From assembly GCA_022605405.1 (NCBI GenBank), contig JABYQQ010000009.1:806001-870000 (forward strand): a DNA stretch of 64,000 bases. The letters run 5' to 3'. Numbering within the stretch: the stretch's first letter is position 1; every line of letters begins with the position of its first letter. The translations under genes were made by a program, and so were the position numbers. Origin of the DNA: Earliella scabrosa. Taxonomy: Eukaryota; Basidiomycota; Agaricomycetes; Polyporales; Polyporaceae. A model generated the notes under the pieces. The model was not told the DNA's origin. It saw only the letters and a program-made list of their open reading frames with translations, and made no database searches. Positions 43,977 to 54,803 of the stretch are shown here, one piece after another.

Positions 43977-46264
43977 CTAGTACGTATAACGGAACTCGGG
44001 GTTCTCCCGGTCCGTGAGGTCGTCAAAGGCGAGGGCATGCCCAAGGTGCTCGTCCTGAAAGACAGTAGCGCATCAGTTAGTCACCCCACGGGCAGAGCAG
44101 GACATTATGGACAACGTACCGCGGCTTCCCCTTGCTCAGTCGTTTCCCGGAGTGCAGCAGCGCGACGCTTGAGGACGTTCTGGCGCATCAGGTACACGCG
44201 GAGGTAGAAGAGCACGACAATCTGAACCGCGTAGACGACCATGTGCGCGATGAAAGCCTTGATGTAACGCGGCTTGTCGTCAGCGCGGAACACCTGCGGG
44301 CCAATCGCGTTGCCGACCGCCCAAGCGATGAAGACGAGCGAGGACGCGACCATTTGCTTCGTGCGGCCGGCGACGTTGTTCGACATCACCGCGAGGTTGA
44401 GCACGGAGACGGCAGCGAAAGCCATGGTCAGGCTAGGGTGCGGCAGGTCAGCGGCTAACTCTGGAGCAGCGGTGTGGTGGACAAGGTGACTCACTAAAAC
44501 GAGATGAGAAGGCCGACCTTGGTGTCTGGACGAGTCGGGACAACCAAGAAGACGACGGTACCGATGATGTTAGGCAGCGTGTAGATAATGGCGAGCAGAA
44601 TCTTCTGGTTGTACCGCTTGGACAGGTACGTTCCTGAGAATAGGAAGGCTATGACTATAGCACCTTGGGCGATGTTGAGGAGGTAGGTCTGGAGACGCGT
44701 GTAGCCAAAGGCCTCGATGAGGAGGTTGGCATATGCGCCGAGACCACCGATGGGCATGCCGTTCGTGAACTTTCAAAAGTGTCAGAGTCGCTCGGTGAGT
44801 GTAGACGAGAGGGCAACGCACCGAAACCAGGGTGACGGAGAGGACAGTGGGATCAGTGATTGCCTCGCGCAGTTGGTACCACTGCGACTCCGTGTGAGTT
44901 CTGAGCCAGAATCAAGGATATATGGTACGTACCTTGAACTCCTTGTTCTGAATACCCGTCTCGTTCTTACGGACACGCTCTGCCAGGAGCAGACGATCCT
45001 CAGGGCTGAAGCACTTGGCGCGGATAGGAGAGTCCGGGAGGTACCACGCGACGAAGACTCCCCATGCGCATGTGAGACAACCCAGCAGCTATACGGCACG
45101 GAAGCTTGATGAGCATCAACGTGTACACGACGTGTCCTGGATCATGATGCTCACAGTGAAGAGAATCTGCCAGTTCTTGAGCGCCGCGTTTTCGATGTGC
45201 GCGATACCGTACGCGATCAGGCCACCGACGCACTGCTGCAGACCGTTCATGGAGTAGAATGCGCCGATAACGAGCGCCTGCTCCTCGCGACGGTACCACA
45301 TCGTCGACATGTACACGAACGCAGGCTGGCAGACACACTCGAAGACACCGAGCAATGTGCGGACAATGAGGAGTCCAGTGAAGTTCTTGCAAGCAGCGGT
45401 CGCTGCGAGAACCGCGCCCCAGGCTGCGATGCTGATCAAGGATTGCATCAGTGCACATCCTGGTGAGCGTGCCAGAGTTCACTCACTTGAAAGCGAGGTA
45501 CTTGGCGATGGGCAGACGCTGAATGAGACGGTTGGTTGGGAACTCCCAGACGAGGCTAGGAATTATTCAGTCTAGAGAACGAGGCAGATCCCACGGGGCG
45601 TAGGAGCACTGGAGCAATACTCACATCGCGATGTACACTGGATACGTCGGGTCAGCACGGAGTGTGGCAGAAGGAAAACAGGAATAAATACAGCAGGTCG
45701 TGAGCCAAGAGTACTGTTGACCAACGAGATTTGTGTCTTCGATGATACCCATGATCGAAGCGAAGTTGATCGTTCTACGTACAAGTAAGTCGAACCGAAC
45801 CGTTCACAAAAACACACTAGGGAACAAGTACCCCTTGTCAAGTGATTGTGCGAAGTACGTGATGACCATAACAGTCTGTGTGCGGGCATGTGTAAGAGGT
45901 CAGAGCAGGAGCGAAGCATTTGCGCACCAATACACGCTTGTGAACCAACCATCTCAACCGTACATTCTCCTCCTCGCTGATCTCAACGGGTCCGCGACCT
46001 TGCTTCGCGAAGAACTCTGGACACGCCCGGTCATAAGCACGAGATGGGAGGCGCATCAAGACCATAACTACTCACCAGCAACCTCACCATCGATACCAGC
46101 TGTGTCTATAGGATGAACGCGTGAGTGAGGCGACCAAAGAAACTCGAGGGCGGGCGAAAGTAGCGTCGCGTACGTTGGAGCGTGTTTCCGCTGGTGATCG
46201 AAACGGCCTCCTTCTCGACGTCCTCGATGCGTTGGTCGGAGTCTTGCTTTGAGAACGAGGACAT
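43977..46264 (-). CDS. MFS transporter, ACS/Dal5 (allantoate permease-like) family
   Basis: This is a 12-helix plasma-membrane symporter of the anion:cation symporter family, whose members carry organic anions such as allantoate, nicotinate or sugar acids. Many short exons on the - strand give an N-terminal hydrophilic tail (MSSFSKQDSDQRIEDVEKEAV), then TVMVITYFAQSLDKGTINFA, EFPTNRLIQRLPIAKYLAF, TLLGVFECVCQPAFVYMSTM, SMNGLQQCVGGLIAYGIAH, FTNGMPIGGLGAYANLLIE and YNQKILLAIIYTLPNIIG, ending with RYTY. These motifs place it in the ACS family. It starts head-to-head with the GH105 gene, so its cargo may be oligogalacturonide-derived products (inference). The exact junctions in the first exons are less certain than the rest. 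Confidence 0.82.
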
Positions 46265-46755
46265 GACCGTGAGTGTGAGGCCGGGGTCGTGGTGTGGCAA
46301 GCTGAGGCGGCTCGAACCTCACGGCGAGGAGTGGTTTATACGCGCCCCTGCGCGCCTCTTAAGGATTCAGCTGACCCGTCGATCCCCTTCCCCGTCCCGG
46401 AGGAGATCCACGCGAAGCCCAAGCCCGGGGCGGCTAATCACTTGGCACAGCGAATTGCCATCAGGCGCTGCCCCACGGGGTCCCGGGGAAGTGTGCGGGG
46501 TCGGCCCGCCCACTTCAGCTGAGGGGCGCATCATACGGTGTGCGGGGGGTCTGGGCAGGCAGCAGCGGGCAGCCCGCGGCTGGTGCGCCCCCCTGTCTGC
46601 ACTGTCTTGGGCGAGTCTTGTGTGCTCCCGTCCACAACCGTCCGGCAGTCGCCCGGCCCGCTCACCGTACTTGCGGACGCATCATAAAGGGGCGCCACGT
46701 TTGTCTTCGAACTTGCTTTGAGTCGGCCCCGAACCGTACTTATCTCTTGCCCACC
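46265..46755. promoter_or_regulatory. divergent MFS/GH105 promoter with CreA-type motifs
   Basis: This 491-bp region contains many SYGGRG words, the consensus bound by the carbon-catabolite repressor CreA/Cre1. They lie at 46397-46402, 46425-46430, 46483-46488, 46495-46500 and 46542-46547, with a reverse one at 46471-46476. Such clusters are common before plant-cell-wall-degrading enzyme genes. Binding is inferred only. Confidence 0.55.
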
Positions 46756-48164
46756 ATGTCCTTCAGGAACGTCAACCAGGCAAAGGTCGCGACGATCAAA
46801 CATATCAACAACCTTATAACATGTCTCGTCAGCATCAAGGATGAGACCGGCGAGTTTCTTCTGACCCTTCCCGACGGCCGCATCATCGACCCCAAGGGGT
46901 GGGAGGACTGGGAGGTTAGTCGTGCTCTCCACTCTGTGTTCCTAGATCAAGGCGTTTACCAGGAATTCCTCTACTAGTGGACGCACGGAGTCGGTATGGC
47001 ACTTTTCGGGAACCATGAGGACACGCCTGACAGTACCGCTCTGCTCAGGGCTCTACGGGCTACTAAAGTTCAACGAGATCACTGGTGATCAACGCGCCCA
47101 AGATATCGCCCTCGCCTGGTTCAAGGATCGGTTCGAGATCGGCACGACGAAGGTGAGTTGTGGTCTCCTGTGCTTGCTGCGATTAGCCACACTGCTCACA
47201 CGACGGTGCAGAATGTTAACACGATGGCGCCGCTCCTCACAGCCGCGTACTTACACGAGAAGGGCGTGGCGAACTACCACCCACACCTTGACTCCTGGGC
47301 AGAGTGGGTCATGTACGACATGCCTCGCACCGAGGAAGGCGGCCTGCAGCACATCACGTACCTCGCCGACAACTACCAGCAACTCTGGGACGACACGCTC
47401 GTGATGAGCGTCCTCCCGCTCGCGAAGATTGGTCTTGTGCTGAACCGACCGCACTACGTCGAAGAAGCGAAGCGTCAATTCATGCTACAGTAAGTCGTCC
47501 ATAAGCATCTACTCGACACTCGGCGCTGACAGACACAGTATCAAATACCTGCAGGACTTGGAGACGGGCCTGTGGTTCCACGGTACGTCCAGGGGTCTTC
47601 ATACTGGTCACAGCCCGCTTGCGGTCCGACACAAGGGCTGACAACTGTGTCTTAGGCTGGACCTTCGACGGGCGCCACCACTTCAGCAAGGCCAGGTGGG
47701 GCCGCGGCAACTGCTGGGTGACGGTCGCGATCCCCGATTTCATCGAGATGCTCAACTTGCCCCCGTCCGACGGCGCACGCCAGTTCCTCACGACCGCGCT
47801 CGTCGCACAGATCGACGCGCTTGTCAAGTATCAGCACCAGGAAACGGGCCTCTGGCACACGCTCGTCGACGACCCGACGTCGTACCTCGAGGCGTCGGCG
47901 ACGGCGGGCTTCGCGTACGGAATCGCCAAGGCGTTGCGGATGCGCCTCATTCCGCAGGAGGAGCGCTACACAAACGCGGCGAAGAAGGCAATGGAAGGTG
48001 TGTTGGCGAACATCTCGGAGACGGGCGAGCTCTTGCAAACGTCGTACGGGACCCCGGTGTTCGACGACCTGGAGGAGTACAAGAAGATCCCATTGACGAG
48101 TATGCCGTACGGGCAGAGCTTGGCCCTGCTCGCGCTGACGGAGCACTTGAGAACCTTTATCTAG
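46756..48164 (+). CDS. GH105 unsaturated rhamnogalacturonyl hydrolase
   Basis: The family removes the unsaturated galacturonyl residue from rhamnogalacturonan-I fragments left by lyases. Exons join to MSFRNVNQAKV..., WEWTHGVGLYGLLKFNEITG, NTMAPLLTAAYLHEKG, DNYQQLWDDTLVMSVLPLA (catalytic Asp region), HGWTFDGRHHFSKARWGRGNCW, ETGLWHTLVDD, SYLEASATAGFAYGIAKALR and a closing MPYGQSLALLALTEH. The (alpha/alpha)6-barrel motifs and length fit the bacterial YteR/YesR type. There is no signal peptide, so the enzyme probably acts inside the cell on imported oligosaccharides, consistent with the divergent MFS transporter. Its 3' end abuts the S10 carboxypeptidase pseudogene. Confidence 0.88.
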
Positions 48165-48169
48165 AAGGC

Positions 48170-49235
48170 GAGCCAATAGCGAGGACGGACAGTACTGTAT
48201 TTCTTGTACATGACTCGCAAGGGACTGAGATGAGATGGAGCACTCCAAACGCTGTCCGCCCTGTTGCAGTGCATTGTGCAGCTTGTGTGTCTTGTAACAT
48301 ACCTCAAACCGCGCTCCTGGTGCACGATCCTCGCAAACTGCCCGTCGTCGTCGAACCAGAGCGTCGCAGGCCGGCGCGTGAAGCCCTGCGTGCCGCCCAA
48401 AATCATGCTCTGGATGACAACCTCGGTCCCGAGGTGCTGGACGAGCATGTCGTCATTGCCCGAGTAGAAGACGATGGAGATGTTGGCGGTGGACGCGTTG
48501 GCGGTGAACTCGGAGAGCAACAGATTGGCTCGAAGCTAGGATCGCCGTACTGGCTCCCTTTGGAGGGGTCGGGCACGGAGCCGAACGGGCTGTTGCAGTT
48601 CCGGAGCCAGTCCTTCTCGGGGCGTGCAGCGCCTGCGATTGTCGTTGAAGAAGGCGGACGCATTCTTGAACGGCTCGGGGCTCGTCGTCGTACACATCAA
48701 AATTAGACACGGGGTGCGTAGCTAGCTAGAGACGGAGAAGGCGGGAGAGGAGGGTTCTCACACGAAGGAAACGTGAATGGACCGCATAGTCGAACAGCTC
48801 GTCCAGGAGGAAGCAGCCGTAGAACGGGTCGATCGTGCCATTTGCGCGGCCAGACAGGTCGCGCTTCCACTGCTGGCGCCCCTCCCTTCGCTGCTCGTGC
48901 AGCTCAGCCCGCTTGGTGAAGTCGAGCGCGGTGGACCGGTGGACTGCGGCGAACGTCTCGGAGACCCGCTCGCGCATCGTGCACCAGCGCATCTTGGTCT
49001 GGTTGAGGAGCAACTCGTTAAGTGCGGGGTTGGCGGTAGGCCGGACGAGGTTGAGGGTGGAAATATGCCCGTTTTGGTCAGGTTCAGGTCAAAGCCGCAT
49101 AGATGAACCCTGGACGCGGTCGTGTCAAACGCGCCGTGGAATCGAACGGAGCTCTGGGTGCTCGACTCACTGCTCGCGGAAGTGGTTGAAGACATCTTAG
49201 TATGTCTCCATCACGTTCACCATGCTCTACTTGAT
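48170..49235 (-). pseudogene. serine carboxypeptidase (peptidase S10) relic
   Basis: The C-terminal half of a basidiomycete S10 carboxypeptidase is recognisable, but only across several frames. VNVMETY is followed by a stop, then DVFNHFREQ, HLCGFDLNLT, a frame change to NGHISTLNLVRPTANP, and WKRDLSGRANGTIDPFYGCFLLDELFDYAV. Further changes follow to SNFDVYD, then NASAFFNDN, then EKDWLRNCNSPFGSVPDPSKG, and finally STANISIVFYSGNDDMLVQHLGT with FDDDGQFARIVHQERG. The exon with the catalytic Ser (GESYAG in relatives) is absent, and the usual GAGH motif around the catalytic His is not present. No splice sites restore the frame, so this is a decayed copy and not an active peptidase. Confidence 0.75.
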
Positions 49236-49640
49236 ACCGAGGAGCGTTGGGCAGGAGCCGACAGTATGGTCGTACAGCACATGGGGGCCTTCACCGGGCT
49301 GAAGCCGAGGAGCTTGTATGAGAGGGCTCGGTGGAGAGCGCCTTCGCCCCTTTCTTCTCGACGTGCATTTCGCGCAACTTCGCAAGGCTGCATCATTGCG
49401 TATTCGATCCCGACTCGCATGAACGCGTGCGATGGGAACTTGGCGTCGTATCATCACCGAGATTCGCTCCGACGACCTGAAGATAGACTCACGGCTGTCC
49501 CTTGAACACAAGCCCCTCCAATCCCTTCGCTTTCAGCCAGTATTGGGCCATTGCGATGCTCTTCGAGATCTATGGAGAATAAGCCCCAGTTCTTTCACCG
49601 GCTAACAATATCACGTACCGTCTTTCTAGCAGGCACCCTA
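49236..49640 (-). other. possible exon fragments of an unidentified gene
   Basis: Two splice-bounded stretches on the - strand read ISKSIAMAQYWLKAKGLEG (just upstream of 49500) and FPSHAFMRVGIEYAMMQP (around 49430), separated by a GT-AG intron. Further downstream LYDHTVGSCPTLLGIK ends in a stop at about 49239. Upstream exons contain in-frame stops in some readings. No family could be named. This may be a broken or incompletely modelled gene. Confidence 0.3.
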
Positions 49641-49872
49641 GATTCCCGCCATTGGGAAGGATCACTCTGACAGGTGATAGGCATTCGGACGCCTATATAA
49701 TAGACGCTGAACTCCGGCCCACCCGGTTTAGTTCGCGAGATTCGAGAATCCAAGAAGACATATGCTCATTGTTCCTGTCCTTCATATCGTACAAGTACAT
49801 AGGTTTCCGGTTTCTGCGACGGAGGCTTAGAAACTTGAGCATAACATCGACAATTAAACAGGACGAACCGCT

Positions 49873-51192
49873 TCATTGGCTCGCCACCTTCGAGGGAGAA
49901 CACCACCTCGCGATCCCCTTCGACAGGTCCTCCTGCTTGAGCCAATGTTTGGCATCGTCCTGCCAGCCTTGGGATCCGTAGTAGCATATACCGCGCCTCG
50001 TACAATCCTTATACTGTGAGAGGACATCATCACACTCTGGAGGAACGTATGCAATCGTAGAAGGATACGTACCTGATCGTACACCTCCCATCGCACACTT
50101 TCCCATCCATCGACACCCATGCCATGAGCCTTCAGCACGGCATTAAGCGCCGAATAGACTTGAGCAAGGTACGCGTCTTCCCATTCGTACCAGTCCGGAT
50201 CGCCGTTGAAGCCTCCATCGAAATAATATAAGCCAGGCGCCGGATTGCCCCTCTGGATGCCTTTCAGGCTCGGAGCCTTGGCAAGGAGATCGCGTAGGTT
50301 ATCGACCGCAAGAGAGGAAGGCAGGGGGGCGGCAGGCCGCGCCGGATACGAGGCAGCGAACTTCCTGGCCTCGAGCATAATGTGCTCACGATCCTTCTCC
50401 TTCAGAGCTCCCTCGCTGAGAGGGTGGAAGCAATCGTTGCACGCCTTCCAGAGCCAGGGGACCATCGTATCCCGGATGTCGAGCAGGATGTAGGAGTCAC
50501 CGATCAAGAGTCTCTCGAGGATCTCCGTCTCGGACATCCCAGCACGCCAGCTGAATCTGCTGTCGTAGGCTTTGGGACAGACAAACGGCTTCTTGTTCGC
50601 TGTATCGCGATTCTGGTGCCGTTGGAGCAGCTTGTCGAAACTGTGCAGATTCGGTGGGCGCGATGGAAAGGATGCAAGAGGTGCACTCACTAGGCAACGA
50701 GTCCCGCCGGCCCACCATGAAGCTCCCACGCCTTCCGCTCGAGATCCTGCTCGGAGTATAGAAACATGGGCCGTACAAATCCATTCACAACGGTCCTGAC
50801 GATGATATTAAGCAAGCAAGGCATGGCATGATGATGGAGACTCACGAATCATGCGTCACTGGAAGACCCTCTAGATCCCAGTCCGAGAGACGGTAGCGCT
50901 GCTTCGCGAGAGTCTTGGCGAGCTGGAGGCCAGTATGAGTAGTGTTGCACAGCAGGTCGCGTCGAACAAAGTCACCCACCATGCTTTTGGGATCAACACG
51001 AGACTTCCATGTCGACGGGTCCGAAGGAGGAGCAGGGGGAGCGCTATCCGGAGCCGTTGCATCCTCCTTCGCCTTCCGATTCTTCCGAGGCTTGCGAGAC
51101 GGCTCCTGCACCTTCGCCTTTCCCTTACCGGCCTTTGTCACGGATGCCTTTGGCATAGCTTTCGAAGTGTCAGAACAGATACTAGTAGGCAT
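49873..51192 (-). CDS. unidentified nuclear-type protein with XPA-like C-terminal stretch
   Basis: Exons on the - strand read MPTSICSDTSKAMPKASV... with a basic Lys/Arg-rich, Ala/Pro-rich head, then VGDFVRRDLLCNTTHTGL, LAKQRYRLSDWDLEGLPV and FVRPMFLYSEQDLERKAW. These are followed by the intact exon FDKLLQRHQNRDTANKKPF..., DTMVPWLWKACNDCFHPL, GLYYFDGGFNGDPDWYEW, and a last exon ending WCSPSKVASQ. The AKQRYRLSDWDL segment resembles the helix after the zinc finger in XPA-type DNA-repair proteins, but the remainder is not recognised. The name is therefore tentative. All junctions keep one frame, so it is probably a real gene of roughly 350-380 residues. Confidence 0.6.
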
Positions 51193-51568
51193 CAGAGACC
51201 AAGAGAAACTAGGAAGTCTTGTAGCGCAGGCAGAGCTCTACGCGAACGCGTGTAGCTGCAAGGCACAGAGCGCGTATATATGCCAATGGGGACAACCTGG
51301 CACTGTCTACAGACCAACAGGCAGGGTACGGCCACTCCAGGCAACGTAGGAGGACGCACCAGATGTTATCGAGAGACTCAACAGTGTGCGAGGATGAGAG
51401 TAAGTGAGCAAGATGTAAGAGGCGCCCATATGGTGCAGAATCGCGTCAGCACACGCGTTCGGCGTCAACACCAAACGTTACGCGGTACGCCTACCAGCTA
51501 CTGTACTACAACTACACCTCCCTGCAACACCCATGATGCTGACTATGTTCAGGACACAGCACTAGTTC
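51193..51568. other. intergenic
   Basis: This is the 5' flank of the XPA-like gene and the 3' flank of the TOP2-like gene. The stretch around 51540-51570 may contain further degenerate TOP2 sequence. No intact gene was seen. Confidence 0.5.
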
Positions 51569-53280
51569 CTAAAGCTTCACCATACCACCAGTGAGCCTAC
51601 GCATGGAGATTTAGGTACATGACGAGATCGGTGAGTCAGTACATTCGAAAATACATACATACACCCAGTCCCCCGCTCACCGCATCTTCTTCAACCGCTT
51701 GTCGGCCCTCCTCCTGGCCCACTGTAACACGCGGTTGACGACGGGCGACGTGGCAGCTATATGATAACGGGCTTGAGCACGATGTGATACATGCTCGTGC
51801 AAGCGACGTACCCTGTTTCACAAAGTCCTCCGAAAGACGCGGCTCCGAGCCAAACTTGCTCGGCGCAAGCGTCAAGACCTCCTTGTTCGGACTGTCGAAC
51901 GTGGGGTTCTCAATACGGGCGTTGACGAAGATCCACATGTGGTTCTTGATCTGTGTAGGATTGACCGGGACCGCCGCGCTCTGCATCGAGATGGACGTGG
52001 CGAGGGTCTTCGCAAGCTGATTAGCGATGTAGTTCACGTGTGTACCACCCTTGGACGTGCAAACCGAGTTCGCGAACGACACCTGCTGGAACGTGCCGTC
52101 GGACACGCCCAGTGCAACCTCCCAACGGTCATCAATTGCCTCGTAGATGACGGTCGGTGTGGGTTGCTCTGCGTCGTCTGACGGCCGATCCGACTCGGCA
52201 GCAGAGCTCAGGAACAGCTCGACATACTGCCTGAAGTTCTCAATCTCCAGACGCTCGTCGTTGAGGAACACGTTCACGTCCTGAACGGTCCCAGCTAGAT
52301 CGTAGACGCGCTTCTTCAGGAGCGCGACAGTGTCTCCGTCTATGGTGTCCACGCCAAAACGCTTCAGGTCCGGCTTGAACGTGACGCGCGTGTAATCTTC
52401 ACCGCAATCGCTCTTCAGCACCTCCGCCTTGCCCATCTTGCTCATGTTCTCCGTCCAAGTCTGAACGTACCTCTGGTTCCTGTCTGCTATCTCGACTGTG
52501 AACTCAGTCGAATAGATATTGGCGAGCTTGGCGCCGTTGTCGTCATCGTAGCTGGAAGATGAAAGGAGACGGCCGAAGATGAGTTCGGGGATGTAGACAT
52601 TCTCCTCTGGATGCATCTCAATTGGAACACCATGGCCGTTGTTGTATACGAAGATGCTGTTGTTCTCGACATCGATGTTGACCTTGATTGTATCCATGCT
52701 GGAATCGTTGATCTATGAACATCATTAGCTTGGTGTCTCGCCACCGTGACTACACCACTAACGAACGTCACGTCAAGGCAGCATCGGCAGACGAGGAGCG
52801 CGTACACATGGAGGATCCTAATGCCTCTACGGAGACCGAATGCTCACCTTGTTGTTGGCCGCGTTGACGAGTATTTCGTCCACAATCTTGTAGAAACCCG
52901 GGACGTACGTGATCTCTCGATTCACCATACGCTTGGACTCAGAGTCCCAGACCCACATCATCGACGTATGCGCCGACACGCTCCCAATATGCGAATCCGG
53001 CTCCATGAGGATATGCTCCACGCGCGAGAGCTAGCCAGCAGGTACGTGAGGCACGAACATCATGAGACGCGTCTACACGCACCTGTGTCGATGTCTCCGA
53101 CGGAAGCGCGGAAGGGCCGGGAAGAAGCGCAGGGTCATCGTCCATCGTGTGGTCATCATTGTGGGCGTTGTGATCCTTCACGAACACTGTCGCTTGCTTA
53201 GTTGCCATCGGCGGATGAGGTGCTGGCACGGCCTTCAAGGCCGAGACGTCGATGCCAAAGTGTCCTTCCAAGACGCTCAT
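51569..53280 (-). pseudogene. truncated DNA topoisomerase II-like gene, ATPase/transducer part only
   Basis: Full TOP2 has an N-terminal GHKL ATPase, a transducer, a Toprim domain and a DNA-cleavage domain. Here only the first two are present. TQLSRVEHILMEPDSHIGSV, YVPGFYKIVDEILVNAANNK, SSMDTIKVNIDVENNSIFVY with NNGHGVPIEMH, then TVALLKKRVYDLAGTVQDV and KGGTHVNYIANQLAKTL are clear TOP2 segments. After SSSYDDD the expected GGRNGFGAKL loop is shortened to NGAKL, so the ATP-binding loop is lost. The final exon runs SPVVNRVLQWARRRADK and ends at a stop right where the Toprim region should begin. The 350 codons of the transducer are still open. It may be a recent pseudogene or an inactive ATPase paralogue. 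The start at 53280 is tentative. Confidence 0.7.
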
Positions 53281-53850
53281 TGTGCTCGTAATCTTGCAGT
53301 AGTCGAATAGCACGTCGTCCGAGGTCACTTTGGAGGATCAGAGGGAGAGCAGCCAGAGATGGTTTGAACCTGGTTTGAACTTGGTGATGGTTCGGGGTCA
53401 TTGTCAAGCGCCAGCGCCACGTCGGAGCCTGTCGGAGTCCGCGGCCCGGTGCTCCTCCTCTGAGTCGGTTCGGCCTCCCTGTCGACAACGTTAACGACTA
53501 CCGCTGCATCGCGGACGTCAACTGCATCCGGATGCTTGCTATGCTCCACCCCCTAGCGCTTCGCCCAGCAGCATAGAAATAGCCAGCGGCGAGTTATTCT
53601 CAGTGGAAGCTTTAGGCATGCCGACCGCGCCTGGGGCCCGGCACGCACGATATCGTTCTATTCTCGTCTCGGGCACTGCGGGCGGAAGGTGAGCATCGTG
53701 CATCTTTCGCTCACCGCGGTATCTTTCATGGCTCGGAGAGTCATAGTGGAGCGATGATATCCGTGTAATTTGTCAGAAATTCAGGCTCCTAGCGTTGGAC
53801 AGTACAATACAACATCAACCACACACAGGCTCCAAGTTGCCGACTCGAGT
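53281..53850. other. intergenic or upstream of the TOP2-like gene
   Basis: A Ser/Pro/Asn-rich frame lies directly upstream (about 53325-53549, -) but lacks an ATG and a clear splice link. No supported gene was seen otherwise. Confidence 0.45.
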
Positions 53851-54459
53851 TCAATACGTCATATCCACACACCGAACGTGCGTCCGGCGAGGTCTTTGCC
53901 CGCTCAGCAACACATCTCGCACGGGCAACCTTATAGGGCGGTACAGCGGCGTCAGAACATCGCGCGCACAAGGACTGGAGCGGAAGAACGTACAGATGAT
54001 GTCCGCACAGCACTCGCAACAATCCTGCATTCCAGTACACGGGTGAGGTGGGTCAGTGACAAGCGGGTCGGAGCACACTCACTTTGCAGCACTCTGCAGA
54101 GGGAACAAACAAATGCTCAGTGCTGACAATGGTACTAGACACGGACTCGCACGTACCGAAGCAGATGAAGCACTCGACTAGGCCCAAAAAGCAGTCCTGT
54201 GGGATGTGGATGAGAACGACGCGCAACTTGGGAAGCCATGTGTGGCGGTGAGCTGGTTGATGGACGTACCCTTCCGGCTCCTCCTCCTCGAAGACGTTCA
54301 GCCAAGCCGCGCTTACGCTGACACTCCTGCGTCTGGCTACTCTGACGGGCAGGCGGGTTCATAACACCTGTCGAGCCCCAATGAACAAGGTATACTTCAT
54401 ACTCTCAGGCAGTGAGACGCACTCATCTGGACGGCCTGAGGCTGAGTGGAGGTAGTCAT
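53851..54459 (-). CDS. small cysteine-rich protein
   Basis: A short intron-rich gene on the - strand starts with MTTSTQPQAVQM. It continues with a brief acidic stretch (FEEEEPEG) and DCFLGLVECFICF, then ECCK and CCECCADIIC. Pairs of Cys spaced CCxCC are typical of small basidiomycete Cys-rich proteins that sit at membranes (CYSTM-like). The last exon is unclear. Either the frame runs to 53851 or a GTACGT after the last Cys starts another intron. A TATA box (TATAAAT on the - strand, + 54555-54560) lies about 95 bp upstream. The function is unknown. Confidence in the exact end is low. Confidence 0.5.
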
Positions 54460-54689
54460 GACAGGTCTGGAGGGTTCCATTGGTAGCTTGCAGTGAAGAG
54501 CGGGTAGAGAGAGAGGTACAGGAGGAATGCATCGACGGGTACGCAGCAGGATTATTTATATTCTGAGCCCAGGGCCATGGGCAGGAAATCCCGTCGGGGT
54601 GACGCGTGAGGTCATAACCCTCAACATACTAAAAATAACCACCGAAAGTCAGCGCTAGATATATAGACACAGCTGGAAACACCTTATAT

Positions 54690-54779
54690 GGCAATATGGC
54701 CGAGCGGTCTAAGGCGCCAGAATCAGGACGAAAGTCTATCTGGTCCGAAAGGGCGTGGGTTCGAATCCCACTGTTGTCA
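54690..54779 (+). tRNA. trnL-CAG: tRNA-Leu(CAG) with 10-nt intron
   Basis: Acceptor stem GGCAATA (54690-54696) pairs with TGTTGTC (54772-54778), with two G-U pairs. The D-arm GCC...GGC, anticodon stem CCAGA/TCTGG, a long variable arm typical of leucine tRNA (TCCGAAAGGGCG) and a perfect five-pair T-arm (GTGGG TTCGAAT CCCAC) are all present. The anticodon loop reads ATCAGGA, so the anticodon is CAG. Ten extra bases (ACGAAAGTCT) after the purine at position 37 are the expected place for a nuclear tRNA intron. The run TTTTT at 54799-54803 is a Pol III terminator. It decodes CUG as leucine, assuming standard code use. Confidence 0.92.
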
Positions 54780-54798
54780 TCAGTGGATAGACCACAGA

Positions 54799-54803
54799 TT
54801 TTT
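54799..54803 (+). terminator. Pol III terminator of tRNA-Leu
   Basis: A run of five T residues lies 20 nt after the tRNA 3' end, the usual Pol III termination signal. Confidence 0.75.

Noticed and set aside
50714..50760. Short + strand frame MKLPRLPLEILLGV that looks like an F-box start
   Set aside because: It stops after 14 residues and overlaps a well-supported exon on the - strand.
53325..53549. Upstream extension of the TOP2-like gene
   Set aside because: The frame begins with GTG, has no clear splice link into the next exon, and does not look like the TOP2 N-terminus.
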